Below, piece by piece: positions 1 to 7,423 of a stretch of 21,047 nucleotides of DNA; positions within the stretch are counted from its first letter, which is position 1; every line of letters starts with the position of its first letter. Below the pieces are notes generated by a model. The model had not been told where the DNA came from, made no database searches, and saw only the letters and a list, made by a program, of their open reading frames with translations. This stretch comes from PSLL01 sp964389705 (GTDB taxonomy: Bacteria; Desulfobacterota_D; UBA1144; Nemesobacterales; CSP1-2): contig CAYMEO010000048.1 of assembly GCA_964389705.1 (NCBI GenBank), forward strand, positions 1 to 21,047, given 5' to 3'. Made by a program: the position numbers and the translations under genes.

Positions 1-2
1 CT

Positions 3-479
3 TTAGTTGTGGTTTTGGTTATATTCATACCTTTAGCCAATAAGTTCCTTAGGAGACGGACGACAAAACTCAATGACTTCCCATATCGGAAAAAGGATTA
101 TTTGCTAACCCCAGCGGAACGCTCATTTTATGAAGTTCTTCAGAAGATTGCTGGTGATAATATGCAAGTGTTTGCAAAAGTGAGGTTAGCGGATTTAGTC
201 TGGCTGCCGAAGGGTACACAGAACCTACAGGGTCATTTGAACCGGGTTCTGTCGAAATACGTTGACTTTGTGCTGTGTAACCGTGAAACGTTGTCCCCTG
301 TTTTGGTAGTTGACTTGGACGACTCATCTCATAGCATGAGTCACCGCCAAGGTCGTAATGCGGTGGTCAATGACATCCTTCATTATTCAGCGGGTCTGCC
401 TATCTTACGTATTTCGGCTAAACGCTCTTATGCTCCTAACGAGTTGAACGAATTAATTCATAGTAAGATCAATAGGTGA
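3..479 (+). CDS. DUF2726 domain protein, probably 5'-truncated by the window edge
   Basis: The protein has a hydrophobic stretch at its visible N-terminus (VVVLVIFIPLA) followed by a basic RRR. A soluble domain of about 120 residues follows, with the DUF2726 pattern: LTPAERSFYEVL, then VFAKVRLADLV, a YVDFVLC core and VLVVDLDDSSH. DUF2726 is an uncharacterised domain with a restriction-endonuclease-like look, often tethered to the membrane; no function is assigned. A GTG at 9 could start a 156-residue protein, but the frame stays open back to base 3 and the membrane segment is incomplete there, so the true start is probably outside the window. It stands 100 bases before ccmA and shows no obvious link to cytochrome biogenesis. 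The domain call is confident; the start is not. Confidence 0.75.
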   Translation, partial: LVVVLVIFIPLANKFLRRRTTKLNDFPYRKKDYLLTPAERSFYEVLQKIAGDNMQVFAKVRLADLVWLPKGTQNLQGHLNRVLSKYVDFVLCNRETLSPVLVVDLDDSSHSMSHRQGRNAVVNDILHYSAGLPILRISAKRSYAPNELNELIHSKINR

Positions 480-579
480 TTTTCAGAGAGGCATACGGCT
501 GATGACCTATTAAAAATTGCCACTCTATCTCTTTTAATGTAGTTTTCTACCAAATTCGATATTCAAGGACACAATCGAA

Positions 580-1308
580 GTGGAAAGCACCGAATTTGAT
601 ATTATCGCCGAGGGTGTAACGAAATCATTCGGGAGTATTCGGGCACTCTCTGGAATAGATTTAAGGGTAAAAAAAGGCGAATTCCTCACTGTTTTCGGTC
701 CGAATGGGGCGGGGAAGACCACTCTGATAAAGCTCCTTGCCACACTTGCTAAGCCTACATCTGGAAGATTAATAGTAGCCAACCATGATATAAAAAAAGA
801 GCCGGATAGAGTGAGAGGTCTCATTGGTGTAATCTCACACGAACCTTATTTGTATGGAAACTTAAGCGCATTAGAAAATATTAGATTCTTTGCCTCATTG
901 TATGGGGTTTCTCAAGCCGAAGAGAAAGCCGTGGAGATAATTAAGCGGATAGGACTTGAGAGCAGAATGCACGATCTGGTAAGGACGTTTTCTCGTGGAA
1001 TGCAACAGCGTCTTGCCGTTGCAAGGGCAATTATTAATGAGCCGAAGATTCTTCTCCTTGATGAGCCTTATACTGGTTTAGACCAGCATGGAGGGAGAAT
1101 CTTTGGTGATTTACTCAGTTGGCTTAAGTCACAAAATCGAACGATAATTATGACAACCCATAGCCTTTCTGAGGGGTTTGAAATAAGCGATAGAGTTGCA
1201 ATCCTCGATAAAGGAAAAATCATTTACGAAGGCGAAACTGATGGAGTTAAGATTACGAGATTTAAGGAGATTTATTTTGAGAAGGTAGAAGGGAGGAAAG
1301 GCAATTAG
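580..1308 (+). CDS. ccmA: Cytochrome c biogenesis ATP-binding protein CcmA
   Basis: This is the ATPase of the CcmAB(CD) ABC complex, which releases heme-loaded CcmE from CcmC using ATP hydrolysis on the cytoplasmic side. The 242 residues contain Walker A GPNGAGKTT (40-48), an ABC signature FSRGMQQR (137-144), Walker B ILLLDEP (157-163) and the H-loop histidine H194. The position normally holding the Q-loop glutamine reads SHEP (86-89), with Glu in place of Gln; this is a small oddity. The start is GTG at 580, supported by AAGGA at 565-569 with good spacing. It is first of the ccm run, and its neighbours ccmB, ccmC, ccmD, ccmE and ccmF settle the assignment among ABC ATPases. Confidence 0.95.
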   Translation: MESTEFDIIAEGVTKSFGSIRALSGIDLRVKKGEFLTVFGPNGAGKTTLIKLLATLAKPTSGRLIVANHDIKKEPDRVRGLIGVISHEPYLYGNLSALENIRFFASLYGVSQAEEKAVEIIKRIGLESRMHDLVRTFSRGMQQRLAVARAIINEPKILLLDEPYTGLDQHGGRIFGDLLSWLKSQNRTIIMTTHSLSEGFEISDRVAILDKGKIIYEGETDGVKITRFKEIYFEKVEGRKGN

Positions 1309-1362
1309 CTTCGCTCTTAGTGTCAGACTCACTACCCGCACTGTAATTGCTGCTACTGTATC

Positions 1363-2031
1363 ATGAAAAAAATCTGGGCGATTGTTTGGAAGGATATAAT
1401 AACAGAACTTAGAACGAAGGAGCTCTTCTCATCTATGTTTACGTTTGCCCTTTTAATCATACTCATATTTAGTTTTGCATTTGGGTTCTCGGTAGAATTT
1501 ATTCCAGTCGCCGCACCGGGAATACTCTGGGTAGCTTTTACGTTTGCTGGGGTGTTGGGGCTTAGCCGTTCATTTACAATTGAGAAAGAGGGAAATTCAA
1601 TTCTTGGGTTGCTTATTTCTCCAGTGGATAGGGGCTTGATTTTTCTCGGAAAGATGGTTGGGAATATGATTTTTGTGTTTATTGTCGAGGCGATTATCCT
1701 CCCAATATTCGTCCTATTTTTTAATTACAATTTGTTTGTCAATCTCCACTTACTCCTACTTGCGATCTTACTTGGTACTATTGGATTTGTCTCTGTAGGA
1801 ACACTCTTTTCGGCTATGGTAGTAAATACAAAGCTCCGTGAGGTACTACTTCCTGTTTTACTCTTTCCCATAATTGTTCCTGTGATTGTTAGCTCAGTTA
1901 AGCTAATTGGTACTATACTTGATGGAAGGCCAATTGGTGAGGCTGGCTCTTCTTTGCAAATCCTCATTTCGTTTGATATAATCTTTCTCGTTATCTGTAC
2001 AGTTGTTTTTGAAAATGTAATAGAAGAATAA
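1363..2031 (+). CDS. ccmB: Heme exporter / CcmA partner membrane protein CcmB
   Basis: This is the membrane subunit paired with CcmA. Its 222 residues match the usual family length of about 220. It begins with the typical cytoplasmic WAIVWKDIITELRTKE segment and has about six hydrophobic helices. The conserved loop LREVLLPVLLFPIIVPVIV (from about residue 158) is characteristic of CcmB. The start ATG at 1363 fits homologues although no clear Shine-Dalgarno sequence precedes it, and a 54-base gap separates it from ccmA, unlike the tight spacing downstream. The gene ends in three in-frame TAA codons in a row (2029-2037). Despite its old name as a heme exporter, in known systems CcmAB acts in releasing holo-CcmE rather than in heme export. 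Confidence 0.94.
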   Translation: MKKIWAIVWKDIITELRTKELFSSMFTFALLIILIFSFAFGFSVEFIPVAAPGILWVAFTFAGVLGLSRSFTIEKEGNSILGLLISPVDRGLIFLGKMVGNMIFVFIVEAIILPIFVLFFNYNLFVNLHLLLLAILLGTIGFVSVGTLFSAMVVNTKLREVLLPVLLFPIIVPVIVSSVKLIGTILDGRPIGEAGSSLQILISFDIIFLVICTVVFENVIEE

Positions 2032-2055
2032 TAATAAGCTATTAGTCTAACAAAA

Positions 2056-2721
2056 ATGATGAAACTCCTTACCGGTCTAACTTTTATTGGAATGGTGGCA
2101 TCTCTATATATGGCATTTATATATGCCCCGACCGAAGCGGTGATGGGGCACATTCAGAGAATCTTTTATTTCCATATGGGTGCAGTCTGGGTTGCCACAG
2201 TTGCATTTACAGTTGTCTTTATTGCAAGCATACAATATCTCCGTAGGGAAACTCGTTTTTGGGACATTCTTGCTCTCTCTTCTGCTGAGATAGGGGTTTT
2301 ATTCACCACTTTAACAATTATAACGGGGAGTATATGGGCAAAACCCGTATGGGGAACGTGGTGGACATGGGATCCTCAGCTTACAACTACTTTTATTCTG
2401 TGGATTCTCTATATTGCATACCTGATGCTCCGCTCTGCAGTCGGTAGTGACGTAAAAAAGGCTAAATTCGCTGCCGTCTTTGGGATAATTGCTTTTATAG
2501 ATCTACCTCTTGTCTATCTCTCTGTAAGGCTCATGCGCGGAATATCACCTGTGGTTTTTGGCGGTCGGGGTGGTGGGATTGCGCCTCAGATGATGTTTAC
2601 GCTTGTAGTGTGTCTTATTACATTTACGCTTCTGTATGTGGTGCTTCTTAGAGGGAGAATGAGTATTGAAGAGATGAAAGATGAATTGGCGAGGCTCAGA
2701 CTTGAGGAGACGACACAATAG
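2056..2721 (+). CDS. ccmC: Heme handling protein CcmC (WWD family), lacking the second heme-ligand histidine
   Basis: CcmC presents heme on the periplasmic face and drives its covalent attachment to CcmE. The 221-residue protein has about six transmembrane helices and the tryptophan-rich WWD motif WGTWWTWDPQLT (99-110). The first axial histidine is present at H40 (YFHMGAVW), matching E. coli H60. The second normally lies in an (S)VxWWxxLH segment, E. coli H184. Here the corresponding stretch reads SVRLMRGISPV (156-166), so Ser164 occupies the histidine position and both tryptophans are also lost. The alignment was done by eye. The start could be ATG 2056 or the next codon; no clear ribosome site is visible. 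Its stop shares one base with the ccmD start. Confidence 0.95.
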   Translation: MMKLLTGLTFIGMVASLYMAFIYAPTEAVMGHIQRIFYFHMGAVWVATVAFTVVFIASIQYLRRETRFWDILALSSAEIGVLFTTLTIITGSIWAKPVWGTWWTWDPQLTTTFILWILYIAYLMLRSAVGSDVKKAKFAAVFGIIAFIDLPLVYLSVRLMRGISPVVFGGRGGGIAPQMMFTLVVCLITFTLLYVVLLRGRMSIEEMKDELARLRLEETTQ

Positions 2722-2882
2722 TGGATAATTTTTCATACCTATTTTGGGCTTATGCTATTTTCTGGATTTCTCTTTTTATATATGTCTATAGTCTCCTTAA
2801 GAAGAGCAAGGAGCTAAGGAGAGAAATAAGGGCACTTAATTCTCCTTTGGCAAGATCAGTAAGTCAACAGAGCAGTAGATGA
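2721..2882 (+). CDS. ccmD: Small membrane protein CcmD
   Basis: This is a 53-residue reading frame starting with GTG, whose first base is the last base of the ccmC stop (TAGTG). It ends with a TGA that overlaps the ccmE start (ATGA). The protein has one hydrophobic helix at about residues 5-26 (YLFWAYAIFWISLFIYVYSL) followed by a basic, helical cytoplasmic tail (KKSKELRREIRAL). Length, topology and position between ccmC and ccmE are exactly those of CcmD, which in E. coli binds CcmC-CcmE and CcmAB and is needed to release holo-CcmE. Sequence conservation in this family is very low, so the call rests on position, aromatic helix and charge pattern. Confidence 0.85.
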   Translation: MDNFSYLFWAYAIFWISLFIYVYSLLKKSKELRREIRALNSPLARSVSQQSSR

Positions 2883-3292
2883 TTCGAGGAAAAATTAAGT
2901 TTATTTTAGCAATCGGGGTAATTGCCACTGCGCTTACATACTTGGTCTACGGTGGTGTAAGGGATACAATGGTTTACTATCTCACAGTAGGAGAGCTTAA
3001 GAGTAGGGTGCCGTCCATATACAAGGACAAGGTGAGGGTCTCGGGCACGGTTGTTCCGGGGTCAATAAGGAAGGGTATTGACGGGAGTCTTGAGTTTAAG
3101 ATCACAGATGGGAAACAGGCAATAGATGTGCAATATAGGGGTATAATTCCAGATATATTTAGAGATAATGTGGAGGCAGTAGTAGAAGGGCTATACACCC
3201 CGCAGAATGTGTTTCAGGCAAAAGTTCTTCTTGCAAAATGCCCCACGAAATACGATCCAGCAAATACATCAAAGAAGGGAAAAGATACCTAA
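2879..3292 (+). CDS. ccmE: Heme chaperone CcmE, cysteine (CxxxY) variant
   Basis: CcmE is a membrane-anchored periplasmic OB-fold protein that carries heme covalently from CcmC to CcmF. The 137 residues have an N-terminal anchor at about 6-24 and the OB-fold strands VRVSGTVVPGSI (52-63) and LEFKITDGKQAIDVQYRGI (71-89), then VEGLYTPQNVFQAKVLLAK. The heme-attachment motif, HxxxY in E. coli, reads CPTKY: Cys121 and Tyr125. The Cys codon is a plain TGC at 3239-3241. A CxxxY CcmE is the hallmark of the variant System I described in archaea and some bacteria, including Desulfovibrio, which lacks CcmH. The short tail after the motif (12 residues) is polar. The gene overlaps ccmD by 4 bases and abuts ccmF with no gap. 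Confidence 0.95.
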   Translation: MIRGKIKFILAIGVIATALTYLVYGGVRDTMVYYLTVGELKSRVPSIYKDKVRVSGTVVPGSIRKGIDGSLEFKITDGKQAIDVQYRGIIPDIFRDNVEAVVEGLYTPQNVFQAKVLLAKCPTKYDPANTSKKGKDT

Positions 3293-5305
3293 ATGGTTGA
3301 TACGGGCAGTATTTGTGTATTTCTTGCCTTTGTTATTTCTGTCTATAACCTGGTTGCTTCTATAGTTGGGGGAAAAACCAGAAGATATGAATTTATAAGG
3401 AGTGCCGAGAATGGGGCAATTGTCGTGTGTTTTCTTCTCTCTGTTGCCTCGGCCTCATTGATCTATGCGCTTCTTAGTCGTGATTTTAGCCTCAAGTATG
3501 TAGCCTTAAATACAAGTCGTGACCTATCTGCCATATACACCATTACCGCTTTTTGGGCAGGGCAGGCGGGGTCTTTACTTCTGTGGTCATGGATACTTTC
3601 GATTTATACGGCTCTGGTTGTGGTTCAGAATAGAAGAAAGAGCGGAGACATTATGCCCTATGTGATTGCTACACTTGCTGCCATATTATCATTTTTTATA
3701 TACATAGTGGAATTTGTAGAGAGTCCATTTGAGAGGCTTACAACTATAGTGGATGATGGACGTGGGCTTAACCCTCTACTTCAGAATCCATATATGGCGG
3801 TACATCCGCTTTGTCTGTATATGGGCTATGTAGGTGTTTCAGTTCCATTTGCATTTGCAATGGGTGCTCTCATTAGCGGACGGTTAGGGGATGAGTGGAT
3901 AAGGAATTCTAGGAAATGGACAATACTTGCGTGGACATTTCTTGGGGCGGGATTGCTTCTGGGGGCGCGTTGGGCATACCTTGAGCTTGGATGGGGAGGA
4001 TACTGGGCATGGGACCCTGTTGAGAATGCTGCACTCATGCCCTGGCTTACGGGAACCGCATTCCTCCATTCTGTGATGATTCAGGAGAAGAAGGGAATGT
4101 TAAAGAAGTGGAATATGTCACTAATCATAATAACGTTTTTCCTTGCAATACTTGGAACGTTTATTACAAGGAGCGGAATCATATCATCGGTTCATTCATT
4201 TGCCCAATCCGATATAGGCTCATATTTTCTATCATTTATTGGTTTTATACTGATATTCTCATTTGGGATGTTTATACTGAGACTCGATGGGTTAAAGAGT
4301 GAGAACCGATTTGACTCAATTCTATCAAGGGAAAGTGCATTCTTATTTAATAACCTAGTTTTTCTTGGTGCGGCATTCTCTGTATTTCTGGGAACGATTT
4401 TCCCAATAGTTTCTGAGGCCGTGAGCGGAGAGAAAATACTTGTGGGGCCGCCTTATTTTAACCGTGTAAATGTACCAATGGGGCTGATATTAATTCTGCT
4501 TATGGGTGTAGGGCCCCTAATATCATGGAGAAGGGCATCGAAAGAGAATTTAATGAAGAATTTTCTTTATCCGGGTATTTTAGGGGTCTTAACAGTGGTT
4601 GTTCTTTTATTTTTGGGCATTAGAGAGGTTGTTGCCCTTATTTCATTTGGTCTGTGTGCGTTTGTAGGGGCTACTATATTTACAGAGTTCTATAGGGGGA
4701 CAAGGGTGAGGGTAAAGAGGGGAGAGTACTATCCGATGGCGCTTTTGCATCTTATCTCAAGGAATCGCAGAAGGTACGGCGGATATATAGTGCACATAGG
4801 GGTGATTCTAATTGTGATAGGGATAACGGCTTCCTCTGCATTTGTCGTGCAAAAAGAGGCAACGCTCAATAGAGGTGAGATTATGAGAGTCGGTGATTAC
4901 GGTTTGAGATTTGATGGTATAAGACAATATACGGACGGTGTAAAGGATATAACCGCTGCCACATTGACCCTGTATAATTCGGAAAGCAATCCTATAGATG
5001 TTCTAACCTCAAAGAAGGTTCTATATAAGTATGAGGGGAATCGAGAGATAGACAATCAAACTGAAGTGGCACTGCGCTCTACATTTAGAGATGATATTTA
5101 TATAATATTTACGAGCTTTGATATAGGGGGGAGGGCAAGCTTCAGGGTACTGATAAACCCTATGGTCAGTTGGATATGGGCAGGAGGATTAGTGTTGGTA
5201 ATTGGGGCATTGGTGATAATGTGGCCGAGCACGAGGGAAAGGACAGAAAAATCCGCGGTGCGGTATAACGTAAAAGTTTCTGAACAAAGTAGTGCTAAGG
5301 TTTAG
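3293..5305 (+). CDS. ccmF: Cytochrome c heme lyase subunit CcmF
   Basis: CcmF is the large WWD-family integral membrane protein that takes heme from holo-CcmE and joins it to CxxCH motifs of apocytochromes. At 670 residues it has the normal length. The WWD motif GWGGYWAWDP lies at 233-242. All four histidines matching the E. coli heme ligands are visible: H171 (AVHPLCLYMGYVG), H259 (TAFLHS), H301 (SSVHSFA) and H501 (YIVHIGV). A large periplasmic segment lies near the C-terminus before a final helix. The start ATG follows the ccmE TAA directly. In canonical systems CcmF works with CcmH; none is found in this window, so here it may act alone or with an unrecognised partner. Confidence 0.97.
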   Translation: MVDTGSICVFLAFVISVYNLVASIVGGKTRRYEFIRSAENGAIVVCFLLSVASASLIYALLSRDFSLKYVALNTSRDLSAIYTITAFWAGQAGSLLLWSWILSIYTALVVVQNRRKSGDIMPYVIATLAAILSFFIYIVEFVESPFERLTTIVDDGRGLNPLLQNPYMAVHPLCLYMGYVGVSVPFAFAMGALISGRLGDEWIRNSRKWTILAWTFLGAGLLLGARWAYLELGWGGYWAWDPVENAALMPWLTGTAFLHSVMIQEKKGMLKKWNMSLIIITFFLAILGTFITRSGIISSVHSFAQSDIGSYFLSFIGFILIFSFGMFILRLDGLKSENRFDSILSRESAFLFNNLVFLGAAFSVFLGTIFPIVSEAVSGEKILVGPPYFNRVNVPMGLILILLMGVGPLISWRRASKENLMKNFLYPGILGVLTVVVLLFLGIREVVALISFGLCAFVGATIFTEFYRGTRVRVKRGEYYPMALLHLISRNRRRYGGYIVHIGVILIVIGITASSAFVVQKEATLNRGEIMRVGDYGLRFDGIRQYTDGVKDITAATLTLYNSESNPIDVLTSKKVLYKYEGNREIDNQTEVALRSTFRDDIYIIFTSFDIGGRASFRVLINPMVSWIWAGGLVLVIGALVIMWPSTRERTEKSAVRYNVKVSEQSSAKV

Positions 5306-5349
5306 ATCCAGTTTCAGTGGAGATGAATTGATCAAAGAAATTGCATAAA

Positions 5350-5407
5350 CACAGAGAAAAAATTTGTCTCAAAATTAACACTTGGCATAACCCTATTTTA
5401 CTCTGTG
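5350..5407. repeat. Inverted repeat in the gap after ccmF
   Basis: CACAGAG-A-AAAA (5350-5361) is matched by TTTT-A-CTCTGTG (5396-5407): 11 of 12 positions can pair, with a 34-base loop. It lies in the 130 bases between ccmF and the zinc-ribbon gene. No U-tract directly follows, so it is not a classical terminator. The loop holds a weak promoter-like pair (TTGTCT 5364-5369, CATAAC 5386-5391, 16-base spacing). It could be an operator or mRNA structure separating two transcription units, or chance in an A/T-rich gap. Confidence 0.35.
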
Positions 5408-5435
5408 CCTAGTTTTCTTAAACAAGGAATAAAGA

Positions 5436-5942
5436 TTGGAAAAGGTGCTAGTTTCTCTAATAGCCATTGGGTCAGCGGTCTTTGTGGTGTTACCGTTTTT
5501 TAAAAAGAGATTTGAGGGAACCTCTAGAGAAATGGATTCCCAAAATCATATAGAGGAGAAATTGGCGCGCCTTAATTCCGAAAAGGAATCCGTCTATAGT
5601 GCGCTTAAGGAAATTGACTTTGACTACAGTACTGGAAAGCTCTCTAAAGATGACTACGAAGAACTTGAGAACAGATATAAGGCGCAGGCTTTAGCTCTGC
5701 TTAAAGAGATTGATTTTATTCAAAGGAAATCCTATCTGGATTTAGATGAAGAGATAGAGAAAGAGATCCGAGCCATTCGAAAAACAGGACTAACCGAAGA
5801 TGAAGAGGTTGAAAAGGAGATTATCAAGACCCGTCAATTCCGAATCTTAGGAGACTCAGGGTTAATCTGCTCTGTATGTGGAAATGGATATAGGTCAGAT
5901 GATCGTTTTTGTTCTAAGTGTGGGGCGAGGCTGAATGCGTAG
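5436..5942 (+). CDS. Membrane-anchored zinc-ribbon protein, CcmI-like
   Basis: This 168-residue protein has one N-terminal transmembrane helix (about 3-21) followed by basic FFKKRF, which predicts a cytoplasmic C-terminus. A helical, charged region (about 38-135) contains the module YSALKEIDFDYSTGKLSKDD (54-73), which resembles the first part of CcmI/CycH-type proteins. A zinc ribbon of CxxC-x10-CxxC form closes the chain (C145, C148, C159, C162). There is no LRCxxC motif, so it is not CcmH. The start is TTG at 5436, chosen because AAGGA (5424-5428) lies 7 bases upstream; a GTG at 5445 is an alternative. It overlaps the next gene by 8 bases, pointing to joint translation with the cytochrome. 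A link to cytochrome maturation is inferred from context; the biochemical role is unknown. Confidence 0.7.
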   Translation: MEKVLVSLIAIGSAVFVVLPFFKKRFEGTSREMDSQNHIEEKLARLNSEKESVYSALKEIDFDYSTGKLSKDDYEELENRYKAQALALLKEIDFIQRKSYLDLDEEIEKEIRAIRKTGLTEDEEVEKEIIKTRQFRILGDSGLICSVCGNGYRSDDRFCSKCGARLNA

Positions 5943-7407
5943 AATAGTTCTAATGATTGCAACACTGTTTTTCTTATGGATTGATTTAAGCCTCGCTCAA
6001 GCCCAGGAAGAAAAAGAGACTCTACTGAGCGGAAAGGAGCTTTTCATAAAGGACAGGTGTGTGAGATGTCACACAATCGGAAGAGGGAGATTCGTAGGGC
6101 CTGACTTATTGGGGATTGGCAGCAGGTATACAAGAGATGAGATTAAGAGATGGATGGAAAACTCACAGGAGATTTACCAGTCTAGGGGTAAGCAGCCTAT
6201 AAACGAAGGCTATCCGCCTATGCCTCCGCTTGGCATTTCCCCTGAGGAAGCCGAGCTTATTGCCGACTATATTCTAACTTTTAAATCTCCCAATACCCAA
6301 AAAGAAGGTGGAGTGATAAGTGGAAAAGTGGTAAACAAAAGCACTGAAAGGATTGTGGGCGATATTGATGTTACCATTACGGCTTATTTAGGTGATAGAG
6401 AAACTGAGAGCATAAAGGTAAGGGCAAATAAGGATGGACACTTTGAGTTTAAGAATCTCCCCTGGAATCGTGCCTATGCCGTATCAATAAACTACAAAGG
6501 GACACAATACGAAACCGACAAACTGGTTTTTTATCCCGATGAAGATACCAAAGCACTCCATTTGCCCGTCTATGAGCCTACGGATAAGGACGATGATATA
6601 GGTGTGAATGTAAACCATTTGATTGTTCAGGTTTCTGAGAATGCAATTACAGTTGCAGAGCTGATAGTTTTTCATAATAAGGGCAATAAGGTTTACATAG
6701 GCACAAAAGAGATGCAGGATGGTAGAAGGGAGACCCTCAGGTTTGGCCTTCCCCCTAGTGCTGAAGATATTCAATTCCTTGAGGGGCTGCAGAGCGGATC
6801 TGTGGTTAAGACGGATGAAGGTTTTGCTGACACATTGAGTCTGGAACCAGGGATTAAAAGGGTGGTTTATGCATATACAATCCCTTATAAATCCGATAAG
6901 AACGTTCTTGAGAAGACGATATATTACCCAACTGAGAGCTTTATTCTTTTAGTTTCTGATTCTGGATTTAGAGTAAAAGTAGACGGACTGACTGCCGGGG
7001 GAACTGTCCAGATAGCCGGTGGTCGCTTTCTTCAGTGGACTGGATCGAGGATTTCGCCACGGACCAAAGTCAAGATAGAGATTAGCAAGTCCATCTTAGA
7101 CGTGAATCTACTAAAGTGGGTGATACTTGGGGCGGTGTTTGTATTGATAGGTGGAGGTATTTTATATTCATTTGTGATGAAATCTAAAGGGGCAGTGAAA
7201 GGGATTTCTGCTCTGACCCAATCCAGCCCTGAATATTTTTTAGATGAGGAGAGAAAAAAACTCATACAAGAGATTGCAGAGCTTGACGATAGATTCGCGG
7301 CTAAAGAAATCGGTGAGGGAGAATACAAAGAAATACGTTCCGAAAAGAAAGAGAGGTTAGTCGAGATTATTAAGCGATTAAAAATTTTGAACCAAAGCCT
7401 GGATTGA
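5935..7407 (+). CDS. Membrane-anchored monoheme cytochrome c with a carboxypeptidase-regulatory-like domain
   Basis: The 490-residue protein starts with a signal peptide (1-23, ending AQA before QEEKE). A class I-type cytochrome c domain follows, with heme site CVRCH (42-46) and a likely axial methionine M96 in YPPMPPLG. Residues 127-200 look like a carboxypeptidase-regulatory (Ig-like beta) domain, with DGHFEFKNLPW as its typical turn. Residues about 218-385 form another beta-rich periplasmic region of no named family (RFGLPPSAEDIQF, then GIKRVVYAYTIPY). A transmembrane helix (392-415) leads to a 75-residue cytoplasmic tail containing LDDRFAAKEIGEGEYKEI, similar to the helical module of the preceding protein. 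Its only cysteines are the two of the heme site. It is probably a substrate of the Ccm proteins encoded upstream. Electron partners are unknown. Confidence 0.8.
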   Translation: MRRIVLMIATLFFLWIDLSLAQAQEEKETLLSGKELFIKDRCVRCHTIGRGRFVGPDLLGIGSRYTRDEIKRWMENSQEIYQSRGKQPINEGYPPMPPLGISPEEAELIADYILTFKSPNTQKEGGVISGKVVNKSTERIVGDIDVTITAYLGDRETESIKVRANKDGHFEFKNLPWNRAYAVSINYKGTQYETDKLVFYPDEDTKALHLPVYEPTDKDDDIGVNVNHLIVQVSENAITVAELIVFHNKGNKVYIGTKEMQDGRRETLRFGLPPSAEDIQFLEGLQSGSVVKTDEGFADTLSLEPGIKRVVYAYTIPYKSDKNVLEKTIYYPTESFILLVSDSGFRVKVDGLTAGGTVQIAGGRFLQWTGSRISPRTKVKIEISKSILDVNLLKWVILGAVFVLIGGGILYSFVMKSKGAVKGISALTQSSPEYFLDEERKKLIQEIAELDDRFAAKEIGEGEYKEIRSEKKERLVEIIKRLKILNQSLD

Positions 7408-7423
7408 TGTAGAGTAAAACGAC

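Noticed and set aside
541..606. Near-repeat of a CAAATTCGATATT-like string before and inside the ccmA start
   Set aside because: Only about a dozen positions agree and the second copy is coding; this is within chance for A/T-rich sequence.
5436..5942. Reading the zinc-ribbon protein as the missing CcmH
   Set aside because: CcmH needs a periplasmic LRCxxC motif. The four cysteines here form a C-terminal CxxC-x10-CxxC zinc ribbon predicted to be cytoplasmic.
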